Source: Chlorobiaceae bacterium
Lineage (GTDB): Bacteria > Bacteroidota > Chlorobiia > Chlorobiales > Chlorobiaceae
DNA length: 49,736 nt
Direction of reading: 5' to 3'
NCBI GenBank assembly: GCA_013334975.1
Contig: JAAXWL010000008.1
Location: forward strand, 1 to 49,736
Positions within the stretch are counted from its first letter, which is position 1; each line of letters starts with the position of its first letter. The position numbers and the translations under genes were made by a program. The notes below the pieces were generated by a model, which saw only the letters and a program-made list of their open reading frames with translations, ran no database searches and was not told the origin of the DNA. Below, piece by piece: positions 9,574 through 18,590 of the stretch.

Positions 9574-10896
9574 ATGTCGAAGAGCAATATTGTAATCGGT
9601 CTCGATATAGGCACAACCAAAGTATGCGTTGTTGTTGCCGAAAAAGATGATGTTGGCAAGCTCAACGTCCTCGGAAAAGGGCGCGCCAACTCTGAGGGTT
9701 TGCAGCGGGCGACGGTTGTGAACATCAACAAGACCGTCGATGCCATCAGCAAGGCGGTCGCCGATGCGGAACGCGAATCTTCGATCAGGATCAAAGGGGT
9801 CAATGTCGGTATATCCGGCGCCCATGTCCATTGCATCTACAGCAACTCCGAAATCAGCGTCAACCAGACCGGTATCGTCAACGAGTCCGATGTCCGGCGC
9901 TTCCTCGAAAAAGCCAAGACCAACATCCGCTATCTCGACATCGATCACGAGATCATCCATGTCATCCCCCAGGAGTTCATCGTCGATGACCAGGACGGGG
10001 TGCTTGATCCTATCGGTATGGCGGGAACCACCATGCGCGGCAGCGCCTATATTGTCGTCGGACTTCGTACCAAGATTCGCAACATCAAGCAGTGTATCGA
10101 AAAAGCGGGTCTCGAAGTCAGTGCCATGACCTTCGAACCCGTAGCCTCTGGTTTGGCGGTCATGAAGGAGAGTGAGAAGAAGAGCGGTGTGGTGGTCATC
10201 GATATCGGCGGCGGCACCACCGAAGTCGCTATATACATCGATGGAGCCATTCGCTACTCCGAAGTGATCAAGGTTGCGGCCAACGATGTGACCCATGATG
10301 TCGCCTATGGTGTCAAGGCGCTCAACGATGTGGCCGAAGATGTCAAGATTCGCTATGGCTGTGCCTGGTCGAAGGTGCTGGAGCAGGATGAAGAGATTCT
10401 CATCGACGGGATCGAGGGGCGTCCGCGAAAATCCTTTCCGCGAAGCTCCCTGACGGTGATCATTGAAGCGAGGATGATGGAGATTTTCGAGCTGGTGCGC
10501 GACATTATCAAGCGTTCGGGCTATTACGACTATCTGAATGCCGGTGCGATCATAACCGGCGGCGGCGCGCTTCTGCCTGGCACCGGAGAACTTGCCAGGG
10601 AGATTCTGGGGCTCGATGTCCGTACCGGCTACCCCGAAGGGGTTTCCGGTGGCATCAAGGAGTCGGTCAACAATCCGATGTACGCCACGGTCATGGGGCT
10701 TGTCGCCCATTCACTGCAGAACAATCTGTATCAGGATTACGGTCAGGTCACTCCGGAAACGCCCAGGCCAGAGCCAAGAGCGGTTGCTCCTACTCCGGAG
10801 GTTAGCTCGGCACAGGGCGCCGAACAGAGTTCCGATTCTCCGCAGGCAGGGAAAAAACTGGTGGATCGCCTGAAGAAGTTCTGGGATCAGTTATAG
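9574..10896 (+). CDS. ftsA: Cell division protein FtsA
   Basis: FtsA is the actin-like ATPase that anchors FtsZ to the membrane. The 440-residue protein has the phosphate-1 motif [13 protein letters not shown] near the N-terminus, the SHS2/1C region, phosphate-2 [14 protein letters not shown], and the adenosine loop [10 protein letters not shown]. After a Pro-rich linker it ends in an amphipathic helix ([14 protein letters not shown]) that matches the usual membrane-targeting sequence. A TTG at 9556 opens the same frame and overlaps the ftsQ stop, but the conserved N-terminus begins at ATG 9574, so that start is preferred. Confidence 0.97.
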   Translation: MSKSNIVIGLDIGTTKVCVVVAEKDDVGKLNVLGKGRANSEGLQRATVVNINKTVDAISKAVADAERESSIRIKGVNVGISGAHVHCIYSNSEISVNQTGIVNESDVRRFLEKAKTNIRYLDIDHEIIHVIPQEFIVDDQDGVLDPIGMAGTTMRGSAYIVVGLRTKIRNIKQCIEKAGLEVSAMTFEPVASGLAVMKESEKKSGVVVIDIGGGTTEVAIYIDGAIRYSEVIKVAANDVTHDVAYGVKALNDVAEDVKIRYGCAWSKVLEQDEEILIDGIEGRPRKSFPRSSLTVIIEARMMEIFELVRDIIKRSGYYDYLNAGAIITGGGALLPGTGELAREILGLDVRTGYPEGVSGGIKESVNNPMYATVMGLVAHSLQNNLYQDYGQVTPETPRPEPRAVAPTPEVSSAQGAEQSSDSPQAGKKLVDRLKKFWDQL

Positions 10897-10930
10897 AAAG
10901 CAACGAAAGGATAAACAAGGGAAAGAGAGC

Positions 10931-12217
10931 ATGGCATTCGAACTCGATCCTGGTCTGTTCGACAGCGACCAGGGAAGCGGAGTCAATATCAAGATTGTCG
11001 GCGTCGGAGGTTGCGGCGGCAATGCCGTCAATAATATGATCGACCGGAAGATCAGTGGAGCCGAATTTGTCGTCTTCAATACTGACCGTCAGGCACTGCT
11101 GAACTCCAGAGCGCCCGTACGGGTGCAGATCGGCAAAAAGGCGACCAATGGCCTGGGGGCAGGGGCCGATCCGGCCAAAGGAAGGCAGGCGGCCGATGAC
11201 GATCGCGAACTTATCGCGACTCAGCTTCGTGGAGCCGATCTGGTTTTTATCGCGGCGGGCATGGGCAAGGGAACCGGCACCGGTGCGGCACCGGTTGTCG
11301 CTTCGATTGCCCGGAACATGGGTATTCTCACCATTGGCGTCGTCACCAGGCCGTTCAGTTTTGAAGGGCAGATCAAGGCGAAGATAGCCGACGGCGGAAT
11401 TTCCGAGTTGCGCAAGTATATCGATACGCTCATCATCGTCGAAAATGAAAAAATCCTGCATATCGCCGAAGAGGGAGTCAGCGCTACTGAGGCCTACAAC
11501 ATGGCCAACGAAGTGCTCTTCAGGGCGGTCAAGGGAATTGCCGACATCATTACCCGCCACGGGCACGTCAATGTTGATTTCGCTGACGTCAGGAGTATCA
11601 TGCAGGGAGCCGGTGATGCCGTTATGGGTTCGGCGGCAGCCGCCGGAGATCGACGCGCCCTGAAAGCGGCATCTGATGCCCTTACCAGCCCGCTCATGGA
11701 GGGGATTTCGATGAGAGGCGCCAAAGGGGTGCTGGTCAATATCACCGGCGAAGTCACCATGAGGGATATGTCCGACGCCATGAACTATATCGAAGAGCAG
11801 GTTGGAAGCGATGCCAAGATCATCAATGGCTATGTCGATGAACCGCAGGTTTCGGGAGAAATCCGCGTCACGGTCATTGTCACCGGATTCAGGAGGATGG
11901 AGCCGGAAAGTGACCTTCGCATCCCCGCTCCGCAGGTCGGCCAGCGAGATACTTCCACGCCCAAGGCTCCGCCGCACCAGAGTTTCGCCCGTCCCGGCGG
12001 ATATTCAACAGGGATGCCGGAACCGGTCGTCGAAGATATGAGGATTCCTGCCTATATCCGGAAAAGCCTTACCATAAAAGAGCCGTTCGATATCGGTCGT
12101 AACGACACCCCTCCGGGGCGTACCCATGTCGGTACGGATGATAGCGAACAGATTCAGAAGGGGGCGACCGATACTCCGGCGTACCTTCGCAGGAAAAACA
12201 ACCCACCACTCCCGTGA
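10931..12217 (+). CDS. ftsZ: Cell division protein FtsZ
   Basis: FtsZ is the tubulin-like GTPase that forms the Z ring. The 428-residue protein has the GTP-binding N-domain with [19 protein letters not shown], and the tubulin signature [13 protein letters not shown], plus the T7 loop region [12 protein letters not shown] variable linker follows residue ~325. Two C-terminal-peptide-like motifs are present: RIPAYIRKS (371-379) and DTPAYLRRK (414-422); most FtsZ proteins have one. The start has an AAAGAGAG site and lies 34 bases after ftsA. Last gene of the cluster, followed by a terminator. Confidence 0.98.
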   Translation: MAFELDPGLFDSDQGSGVNIKIVGVGGCGGNAVNNMIDRKISGAEFVVFNTDRQALLNSRAPVRVQIGKKATNGLGAGADPAKGRQAADDDRELIATQLRGADLVFIAAGMGKGTGTGAAPVVASIARNMGILTIGVVTRPFSFEGQIKAKIADGGISELRKYIDTLIIVENEKILHIAEEGVSATEAYNMANEVLFRAVKGIADIITRHGHVNVDFADVRSIMQGAGDAVMGSAAAAGDRRALKAASDALTSPLMEGISMRGAKGVLVNITGEVTMRDMSDAMNYIEEQVGSDAKIINGYVDEPQVSGEIRVTVIVTGFRRMEPESDLRIPAPQVGQRDTSTPKAPPHQSFARPGGYSTGMPEPVVEDMRIPAYIRKSLTIKEPFDIGRNDTPPGRTHVGTDDSEQIQKGATDTPAYLRRKNNPPLP

Positions 12218-12256
12218 TGCATGTTGAGGGAGGGGTTTTGCCACCATATCCGTTTT

Positions 12257-12299
12257 GTCCCTGAATCCCGATCGGCTACGATCGTCAGGGACATTTTTG
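12257..12299 (+). terminator. Rho-independent terminator of the dcw cluster
   Basis: GTCCCTGA (12257-12264) pairs with TCAGGGAC (12285-12292), with an inner CGATCG/CGATCG stem, and is followed by ATTTTTGTTCTTT. It lies 40 bases after ftsZ and closes the division cluster. Confidence 0.85.
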
Positions 12300-12402
12300 T
12301 TCTTTGATAGCTTTTTAACGGGTTTTCGCTCCCCATGCAACAGGCATACTGATGCATCGAGGGCAAGCGAACCTGCAACCAGTAGAGAAAAGGAGTTATA
12401 TC

Positions 12403-13698
12403 ATGCCTTATCGGATGATATCGGCAGAAGAGGCCGTAATGGCCATTAAATCGGGAGACAGAATTTTTATTCATACCGCAGCGGCAACGCCGCTCCGTTT
12501 GATCAATGCGATGGTCGGCAGGGCAAGCGAGTTGCGGGACGTCGAAATCGTCAGCCTGCACACCGAAGGCGACGCTCCGTATGTAAGGCCAGAGTATCAG
12601 GAAAGTTTCCGTCTCAATGCCTTTTTTGTCGGTCGTAACGTTCGCTCCGCAGTCCAGAATGGCTATGGCGACGCCATCCCCATTTTCCTGAGTGATGTTC
12701 CGTCTATGTTTTACAACAACATCATGCCCCTCGATGTTGCGCTGATCCATGTCTCCCCCCCCGATCGTCACGGCTACTGCTCCCTCGGCGTTTCAGTCGA
12801 TGCCTCCAGGGCCGCCGTGCATAAGGCAAAGTACGTGATCGCGCAGGTCAACCCGAATATGCCGAGAACGCATGGCGAAGGGCTGCTCCACGTCAGCAAG
12901 ATCCATGCATTGGTCGAGGTCAACGATCCCCTGCCGGAGGTGCCCGGACACGCACTCTCCGATGTCGAGCGCCAGATCGGTCAGCACATTGCGTCAATCG
13001 TCGAAGACGGTGCAACACTGCAGATGGGTATCGGCGCGATTCCCGATGCCACCCTTGCTGCGCTGACAGGGCACAAGGATCTTGGTATCCACTCCGAAAT
13101 GTTTTCAGACGGGGTGATCGATCTGGTTGAAAAGGGTGTCGTGAACGGACGATTCAAGAAAACGCATAACGAAATCATCGTGGCGAGCTTCCTGTACGGA
13201 AGCAAAAAGCTCTATGACTTTGTCGATGATAATCCGCTGGTAGAGATGCTTGGTTCCGACTATGTCAACGACACCAGGGAGATAAGGAAGAATCCAAAGG
13301 TTACGGCAATCAACAGCGCTCTCGAGATCGATATGACCGGGCAGGTTTGCGCCGATTCAATCGGGCAGAAATATTTCTCAGGTGTCGGTGGCCAGATGGA
13401 TTTCATTCGTGGTGCAGCCCTGTCAAAAGGGGGCAAGCCCATTATTGCCCTGCCCTCCACCACCAGTAAAGGAGAGTCGAGAATTGTGCCGCAGCTCAGG
13501 CCAGGCGCCGGAGTGGTGACCACCAGAGCCCATGTCCAGTATGTGGTGACCGAATACGGCATCGTTAACCTCTATGGCAAGAACCTCCGTCAGCGAGCCG
13601 AAGCCATGGCCACGATTGCCCACCCCAACGTCCGCGAAGAGATCCTCCGCCAGGCCCACGACCTGTATGGACGGAAAAGCAATGGTGCAATTGAATGA
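12403..13698 (+). CDS. Acetyl-CoA hydrolase/CoA-transferase family protein
   Basis: Member of the family that includes acetyl-CoA hydrolase, 4-hydroxybutyrate CoA-transferase and succinyl-CoA:acetate CoA-transferase; it acts in the cytoplasm through a glutamyl-CoA thioester. The 431-residue protein shows VSPPDRHGYCSLGVS (118-132), the GIGAIPDA loop, and GIHSEMFSDG with the presumed catalytic Glu at about 232. The C-terminal half has GVGGQMDFIRGA, PSTTSKGESRIV and VTEYGIVNLYGK. ATG 12403 follows an AAAAGGAG ribosome site; an upstream ATG at 12352 lacks one. The substrate cannot be told from sequence. Monocistronic, between two terminators. Confidence 0.9.
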   Translation: MPYRMISAEEAVMAIKSGDRIFIHTAAATPLRLINAMVGRASELRDVEIVSLHTEGDAPYVRPEYQESFRLNAFFVGRNVRSAVQNGYGDAIPIFLSDVPSMFYNNIMPLDVALIHVSPPDRHGYCSLGVSVDASRAAVHKAKYVIAQVNPNMPRTHGEGLLHVSKIHALVEVNDPLPEVPGHALSDVERQIGQHIASIVEDGATLQMGIGAIPDATLAALTGHKDLGIHSEMFSDGVIDLVEKGVVNGRFKKTHNEIIVASFLYGSKKLYDFVDDNPLVEMLGSDYVNDTREIRKNPKVTAINSALEIDMTGQVCADSIGQKYFSGVGGQMDFIRGAALSKGGKPIIALPSTTSKGESRIVPQLRPGAGVVTTRAHVQYVVTEYGIVNLYGKNLRQRAEAMATIAHPNVREEILRQAHDLYGRKSNGAIE

Positions 13699-13782
13699 TG
13701 GGTAATGGGAGTGCAGGCTTATTGCTGAAGAGGAACGATTAGATCAGTCGGATCGATCTTGAGTTTTTTTAAAAGAACGAAA

Positions 13783-13816
13783 AAAAGGGTGTCCTGATCT
13801 GTCGGGACACCCTTTT
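13783..13816. terminator. Bidirectional terminator between convergent genes
   Basis: AAAAGGGTGTCC (13783-13794) pairs perfectly with GGACACCCTTTT (13805-13816) around a 10-base loop. It has a run of A on the left and T on the right, so it can stop transcription from both the CoA-transferase gene (+) and bchU (-). Confidence 0.9.
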
Positions 13817-13839
13817 CCTTTTCACCCATGTTCTTCTCT

Positions 13840-14856
13840 TTATGGCTTAACGGCCTGGACGAGCAGGTGGTCGTACTTTCTTACCATGGTGACGTCGGTG
13901 TAGCCGATGCCTTCGAGAATCTCTTTGTAGCGGGCCTGCTCCTTGAAGCCGAGCACCGAGAAGGGCATACCTGCGCCGAGGATGTAGTGGCTCAGGTAGT
14001 CGAAGTTCGGGTTTTCCGGATCGTCGATCACCATGTCGAGAATCAGCAGGCGACCGCCGGACTTCATGGCGTCAAAGGCCTTTTTGCACATCATGGTTGA
14101 TATCTGCTCGTTGGCCGAATAGAGGATACGGCAGAACATCACCGCATCAGCTTCGGGGTAGGGCTCACGGTAGATGTCAACGGCGATGCCTTTCAGACGA
14201 TCAGCAACCCCTTTTTCGGCGGCGTTCTCATTGACCAGGTCAATAGCACCGGGCAGGTTCAGGATGGTCGAGTGAAGTTCCGGGTATTGTTTCAGGATGG
14301 CCGCCGAGATGTCGCCGATACCGCCGCCGACATCGACTATCGATTTGACTCCGTCAAGTTTGGCCTCTTCGACGAGAAGCTGGATGGCAAAGAGGGCGTT
14401 GCTGCGGTGAATCTCCTCGAAGTAAAGGTTATCCTCGCGGGTTACCGGCGGATAGGGTACCTGACCCTTGAAGTTCTTTTTGCCTCTGACCGCCTCAGAA
14501 AGGCCCATGTAGAAATCGTCAGCAAGGAACGCCATGGCTTTGGCCACGGGGGTCTGATGCAGGTTCGGTTCTTTCGGGTTCGAAGAAAACATGAACTCGG
14601 CTAACGGAGTCAATGACCATTTGCCTTCGCACTGGCTGATGACGTTCATCTGCCGGAGTGTCTCGAGAAGCATTTCAAGACGGGGCGGTACCGAATCGGT
14701 ATCGGCTGCCAGCGTTGCGGTGTCCTTGGGGCCTTCGGCCATGTGGCTGAAGAGATCGAGTTCGATGGCCGCTTTCATGCAGCTGAACTCGATGAGGCCC
14801 TTGAAGACCAGCTCGTTAGCCCTGTGGTAGTAGTTCAGGAGGTCATTGTTGCTCAT
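13840..14856 (-). CDS. bchU: Bacteriochlorophyllide C-20 methyltransferase
   Basis: BchU is the SAM-dependent methyltransferase that methylates C-20 of the chlorin ring, converting the bacteriochlorophyll d series into the c series (also used for e). The 338-residue protein has an N-terminal winged-helix dimerisation domain and a C-terminal Rossmann fold with the SAM motif VDVGGGIGDISA (174-185). Tyr246 (FCRILY) and His290 (DYLSH) match the pigment/metal-binding residues I recall from the published Chlorobaculum tepidum structure. Length equals that protein, with no frameshift. Strains making only bacteriochlorophyll d often have a broken bchU, so this organism can probably make C-20-methylated pigment. 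Confidence 0.95.
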   Translation of the reverse strand: MSNNDLLNYYHRANELVFKGLIEFSCMKAAIELDLFSHMAEGPKDTATLAADTDSVPPRLEMLLETLRQMNVISQCEGKWSLTPLAEFMFSSNPKEPNLHQTPVAKAMAFLADDFYMGLSEAVRGKKNFKGQVPYPPVTREDNLYFEEIHRSNALFAIQLLVEEAKLDGVKSIVDVGGGIGDISAAILKQYPELHSTILNLPGAIDLVNENAAEKGVADRLKGIAVDIYREPYPEADAVMFCRILYSANEQISTMMCKKAFDAMKSGGRLLILDMVIDDPENPNFDYLSHYILGAGMPFSVLGFKEQARYKEILEGIGYTDVTMVRKYDHLLVQAVKP

Positions 14857-14950
14857 TGTCGATAAATGTCTTTATTTGATATGAGAGACGAAAAAAAAGG
14901 GTCGTGTGCTGGCGCACGTTATTCAATTTCGCTAATTTATCCCAAAAAGA

Positions 14951-14966
14951 GCTGTTAACCAACAGC
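14951..14966. promoter_or_regulatory. Inverted repeat upstream of bchU, possible operator
   Basis: GCTGTT-AACC-AACAGC is a perfect 6-bp-arm inverted repeat about 95 bases upstream of the bchU start. No long T run follows it, so it looks more like a regulator site than a terminator. No regulator can be named. Confidence 0.3.
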
Positions 14967-15031
14967 AACCCCAAGAAATCATCCTGCAACGACACGGTAT
15001 GAACCGTTCTGTCGACAAGGATTTTCTCTGG

Positions 15032-15073
15032 GATAAGAAAGGGGGGCGGTACCGACAGGTCGGTACCGCCCCC
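15032..15073 (-). terminator. Strong terminator of pgeF
   Basis: On the minus strand a 15-bp perfect stem (15042-15056 with 15059-15073, arms GGGGGCGGTACCGAC) with a 2-base loop begins right after the pgeF stop and is followed by CTTTCTTAT. It separates pgeF from bchU, which probably has its own promoter. Confidence 0.85.
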
Positions 15074-15074
15074 G

Positions 15075-15839
15075 TTATCTTTTGAGCCCAATCAGCGCAA
15101 GCATCCGCCCGGTCAAGCCGTTGTCGCGCCTGTAGGAGAAAAATCGCGCCTCATCCCGGTACGAGCAGAACTCCGAGCACTCCACCTGCTCGGCAGGGAT
15201 GCCCGCTTCGAGCAACTGGTCGTGGTTCACCGCTAAAAGATCGAGCAACTGCCGTCCCTCTCCGGATGGCGATGCCTTGAGGTAGCGCCCGTCAAACCGT
15301 GCAGCAACATCACCGCCGATTTCGTAGTACTCGGCGGTGATGCCTGTGCCGACCCAGGCGAGGCAATCCTCCGGGCGGGTGCCGAACGCCTCCTGCATCG
15401 CCTTGACCGTCTTTTCAGCAATTCTTCCCGCAGTCCCCTGCCACCCAGCATGAGCCGCCCCGGAAGCACCGGTTCGGTGGTCATGGATGAGGATCGGGTA
15501 ACAGTCCGCCGTCATGATTCCAACAAAGATGCCGCGAACATTGGTAATGAGCGCATCGTATCCGTCGAGATTACCCTGCCCGGTAACAATCGCAATCTCA
15601 GTCCCATGCACCTGTCCGGTCGTCACAATGTTTTTCGGATTGATCTCCAGATACGCGCCAAGCTGCCGGTAATTCTCCAGAACATGCACCGGATTGTCAC
15701 CAGTATGCCACGCAAGATTCAGCGAATCCTGCGGCGCAACGCTCACCCCGCCAGAGCGGGTACTCTGAAGCACCACCAGTCCGGGGATGGTGTGGAAGAT
15801 AGATGGATAGACAGACTCGATTGTTGAGGAGTGAGGCAT
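15075..15839 (-). CDS. pgeF: Peptidoglycan editing factor PgeF / YfiH-family multicopper-oxidase-like protein
   Basis: The YfiH/LACC1 family acts on purine nucleosides; in some bacteria the protein is reported to remove wrongly built (L-Ser-containing) peptidoglycan precursors. The 254-residue protein keeps the metal-site residues: His in GQVHGTE (about 78), Cys in TADCYPIL (113) and His in AAHAGWQGT (130). The frame is open to 15941 but the family N-terminus begins at the ATG at 15839. Its nearness to the murein cluster fits the editing role, though the terminator shows separate transcription. Confidence 0.92.
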   Translation of the reverse strand: MPHSSTIESVYPSIFHTIPGLVVLQSTRSGGVSVAPQDSLNLAWHTGDNPVHVLENYRQLGAYLEINPKNIVTTGQVHGTEIAIVTGQGNLDGYDALITNVRGIFVGIMTADCYPILIHDHRTGASGAAHAGWQGTAGRIAEKTVKAMQEAFGTRPEDCLAWVGTGITAEYYEIGGDVAARFDGRYLKASPSGEGRQLLDLLAVNHDQLLEAGIPAEQVECSEFCSYRDEARFFSYRRDNGLTGRMLALIGLKR

Positions 15840-15841
15840 GG

Positions 15842-16485
15842 TGCTTCGGTTGCGATTATCGGGATTGGTGGATGATAGATGGTCAGCAATGTAAGGAGTT
15901 TTTCGGGTAAGCATCCCCTTAAACGGGGGACATAGCAGCAATGCGACTGTATAAGATGTTATTGTCGAAAAAAAATTATATTCTATTTATAATGATAAAA
16001 CTAGTTAATTTTTATAACCGCGGCGAAAAAAAATCGCAAATTCCTTAACTGATAAGATTTGGCAATCCCTGATTTATTTTGTCTTATATGCAAGCCCTGC
16101 CCTGAAAGATTTCTGAATGTGATAATAATTAAGAGTTTTCAATGCTGGATTATTGGTGCTTATGCTGAGGGAATATATATATGTATTCAATTGTAATTGT
16201 GTGATAGTTTGGTGGTTTTCTCCGACGTCAACGTGCTTCGATTTTCTGACATGGTCATGAATGCAGGTGTTGTTCTTGATTTTAATTTTTACAGCAGTGA
16301 AATTCCTTGTTTTTCACTTTTACGGGGTACCCATGAATGGAATACGTAAAATATAAAACTTTACCTGGCCGATCTGAAGGGCGGATATTGTTCGGTACTA
16401 TGTGTGAAAAAATCTTTTTTTCTATTGTTGTAATGTTTGTGGACGTGAAATAGGGAAAATATAAATTCAAAAAAAGAGGTGACAG
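15842..16485. other. AT-rich intergenic stretch without a recognisable gene
   Basis: These 644 bases are visibly AT-richer than the flanking genes and contain runs such as AAAAAAAATT and TATATATATG. Frames are short and none resembles a known protein. No tRNA, clear terminator or tandem repeat was found. The part near 16470 holds the ribosome site of the next gene. The composition suggests foreign or rapidly drifting DNA. Confidence 0.6.
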
Positions 16486-16878
16486 ATGGGCTTAATCACA
16501 GTAGATTTACCTGGCAATGACAATATCAAAATATGGGATGATGGTTGGGTGCGATTCGGTATCGGGAATTTTGATAAAGATGAATTCAAGGCATATGCGA
16601 CTCTGGCAGGTGATGCAAATCATCCGGTTGAGGCTTCTGTTACTGCAAATATCGGGGGGACTGATACTCCTGTTAAGCTTGCGCCGATCAGTGCCAATCT
16701 GAATGGGAATATCGATATTAACGCAATTATAGGAGGAAACAGTACTCCGATTCATCTGGCTCCGGTTCGGCTTGAACTAGGGCATCTGAATATTCAGCCA
16801 AACATTGAGATCGAGTTTCGCTTGTTTGGGATATTAATAAGCTCGATACGAATTTCTGGAAGTGCCGACGTAAACTGA
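16486..16878 (+). CDS. Hypothetical small protein with two internal repeats
   Basis: A 130-residue protein of unknown function. It is preceded by AAAAGAGGTGACAG, a usable ribosome site, and ATG 16486. No signal peptide or clear membrane segment is seen except a moderately hydrophobic stretch near the C-terminus (LFGILISSIRI). Residues about 52-77 and 78-103 form two copies of a similar unit: IGGTDTPVKLAPISANLNG and IGGNSTPIHLAPVRLELGH. The alternating hydrophobic pattern suggests beta structure. It sits alone in an AT-rich island, which suggests acquisition. No family assignment is possible here; the repeat and ribosome site argue that it is real. Confidence 0.7.
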   Translation: MGLITVDLPGNDNIKIWDDGWVRFGIGNFDKDEFKAYATLAGDANHPVEASVTANIGGTDTPVKLAPISANLNGNIDINAIIGGNSTPIHLAPVRLELGHLNIQPNIEIEFRLFGILISSIRISGSADVN

Positions 16879-17014
16879 AAAATTAACTTATGTTTATTAA
16901 CGCATTCTTATGATCCTTGATGGGGATATTTACCGAAGTTACGCTTTTTGAAAGCATCGACTCAGAATGAATTATATCCCGAAGCTTTGCTGCAGGATAA
17001 TTAATTTGAATTGA

Positions 17015-17188
17015 TCATTTATACATTTCAGTCAACAAAAGATTGGAACAAGCTTTTCTTTCTGTCGGCAGCTCGGCCAATACGGCATCGGTTGTCCTCA
17101 TGTCAAAGTTGAGCGAAAACAAGGCTTCGGCGAGGTCGAGCTTGACAATATCGATCAGAATATTGGCATCATGTATCGAGACATCCAT
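17015..17188 (-). pseudogene. Truncated PIN-like toxin fragment
   Basis: A 57-codon frame starting at 17188 reads MDVSIHDANILIDIVKLDLA, then TTDAVLAELP, and ends at TGA 17015. It resembles the first third of PIN-domain proteins (first conserved Asp in HDANILID, then the TTD-VLAE segment). Full PIN proteins have about 130-170 residues and later acidic residues that are missing. It begins 11 bases after the stop of the ImmA-like frame and on the same strand, the place where a PIN-type partner gene often sits behind XRE-ImmA regulators. Probably a decayed toxin gene. Confidence 0.6.
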
Positions 17189-17199
17189 TTCATACGGGG

Positions 17200-18233
17200 T
17201 TAGATGAATGACATTTCATCGTTCGGTTCATTATACGATTTTTCGGCGAGTTCGGCGGCTTTGCTCATGGTGATGATCTCTTCTGAAACCGCCCTGTCGA
17301 GAAGCTGCCTGAATCTGGCCGGTTCTTCCTTTGAGCGATAGGCTCCGGGTTCGTTGATACGGTTTTTCGACCAGGTAATCCAGAAATTCTTGTAGGTGAA
17401 CTCGCTGATGACATCAAGTCCTCTGGCACTCGACATGATCGCCGCAACAGAGATTCCGAAATACTCTTTCATATCGAGAAGCTCTCTCACGGTAAGGTGA
17501 GTGCGCTTTTCACCAAAAGTTCGGAGAAACGACTCTTTCGGGAACAGAAAAGCTCCAGCAAAGGCATGAGCGAGTTTTTCGTTCTCGCGAGGGGTTGCTG
17601 CTTCGCAGCGGAAAAGCAGGTGCGGCAGTTCGTGAATTGCGGTAAAGCGGCGGCGGACAATGTCGCGGTTTTTGTTGAACACGATCACCGGAATATCTCC
17701 CGACCATGCCGCAAGTCCGTCGAATCCTTTCGGAGCATCGATCATGATGACCCTGATATGATAGCTTTCGAGCATTTCGACTACACCGGGAATGGGATCG
17801 ATTCCTGATTCCATTGATTTCTAAGCTCGCCTGCATAGTGCTCGGCGTCACCGGAGGATGTGAGCGAAGTGTCGGGAAACGGATGGATGAACGAAGAATC
17901 CATGCCGAGTCAGGATACGAGCTCACGGTAACGCTCAAGCATGTCGAGTGCTTTGGCTTCGATACGCTCTCGTTCCATCTCCGGCAGTCTGGGCTGTTTT
18001 CTGAACTCGATGGAGCACATTTGGGACGATTCTCTGAAAAAATAGTCCGGTCTGACGCCAAGCGCCGAGCAAAGCGAAAGCAGTGCGGGGCTGTCAGGCT
18101 GCATTTTCCCCTGCTCGTATTTACTGAGCGCCTGCTTTGAGACGGGGCTTTGCATTCTGTCGGCAAGCTCCTGCAACGACATACCAGCTATCTTTCGCGC
18201 AGAGCGGAGCCCTTCGCCTAAATTGGGCATCAT
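17200..18233 (-). pseudogene. XRE family regulator / ImmA-IrrE metallopeptidase fusion, disrupted
   Basis: Such fusions (about 350-390 residues) pair an XRE DNA-binding domain with an ImmA-type zinc peptidase and control small operons or toxin modules. Here the N-part (GEGLRSARKIAGMSLQELAD, KYEQGKMQPDS, YFFRE) runs to a TGA at 17910-17912. The same frame continues after the stop with family-like sequence (HYAGELRNQWNQ). A one-base deletion near 17805 then shifts into the frame GIDPIPGVVEMLE, FDGLAAW, and RRRFTAIHELPHLLF with an HExxH zinc motif, ending at 17200. Two lesions imply loss of function as one protein. An upstream start at 18278 is possible. The order XRE-ImmA then PIN fragment looks like one former operon. 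Confidence 0.8.
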
Positions 18234-18365
18234 GGGGGGTCTCTTTAGTTGGCTATCGGTGGTGTTTGTGGATGACATAAGTTTAACGTAATTCTTTTTT
18301 GTCAACAAGCGCTCGCGTTCATTTGATTCTTCTTAACGAGCACAAAAGAGTCAAATCCCATTCCA

Positions 18366-18523
18366 AATCGGTATCAGTATCGGATTCCTTCATCTTGCTC
18401 TCTGGGTGGATTGCGGTTGGTTGATCCGACGGGAGCGGGCGAGTCTGATACAACCCGGAAGCGCATGAACCCGTCAATTTTAATCCCGACTCCGATACCG
18501 ATGGCGATTTCTATTTCGATGAA
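18366..18523. repeat. ATCG-rich terminal-inverted-repeat element, copy 1
   Basis: About 158 bases begin with AATCGGTATCAGTATCGG and end with a segment whose reverse complement is AATCGCCATCGGTATCGG (15 of 18 match), followed by TTTCGATGA. The interior has no coding frame. It lies upstream of galE. The ends resemble those of the copies at 35833 and 37070. Confidence 0.55.
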
Positions 18524-18590
18524 GAGCGTTCGGCAGGGAAGTGTTATCTTGCAAGTTCAGGCAGAGTGACACAATTTTGATTTTCGAACT

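Noticed and set aside
9553-10710. Minus-strand open frame (385 codons) opposite ftsA
   Set aside because: Mirror of ftsA codon bias; Asp/Gly-rich, no motifs.
16880-17014. Continuation of the PIN-like frame beyond its stop
   Set aside because: A shifted frame is open for about 40 codons but shows none of the later PIN acidic motifs, so the missing part seems truly lost.
17200-17814. ImmA-like frame as an independent intact gene
   Set aside because: Its N-terminus lacks the segment that the preceding frame still encodes, and the join is explained by a one-base deletion; the pair reads as one broken gene.
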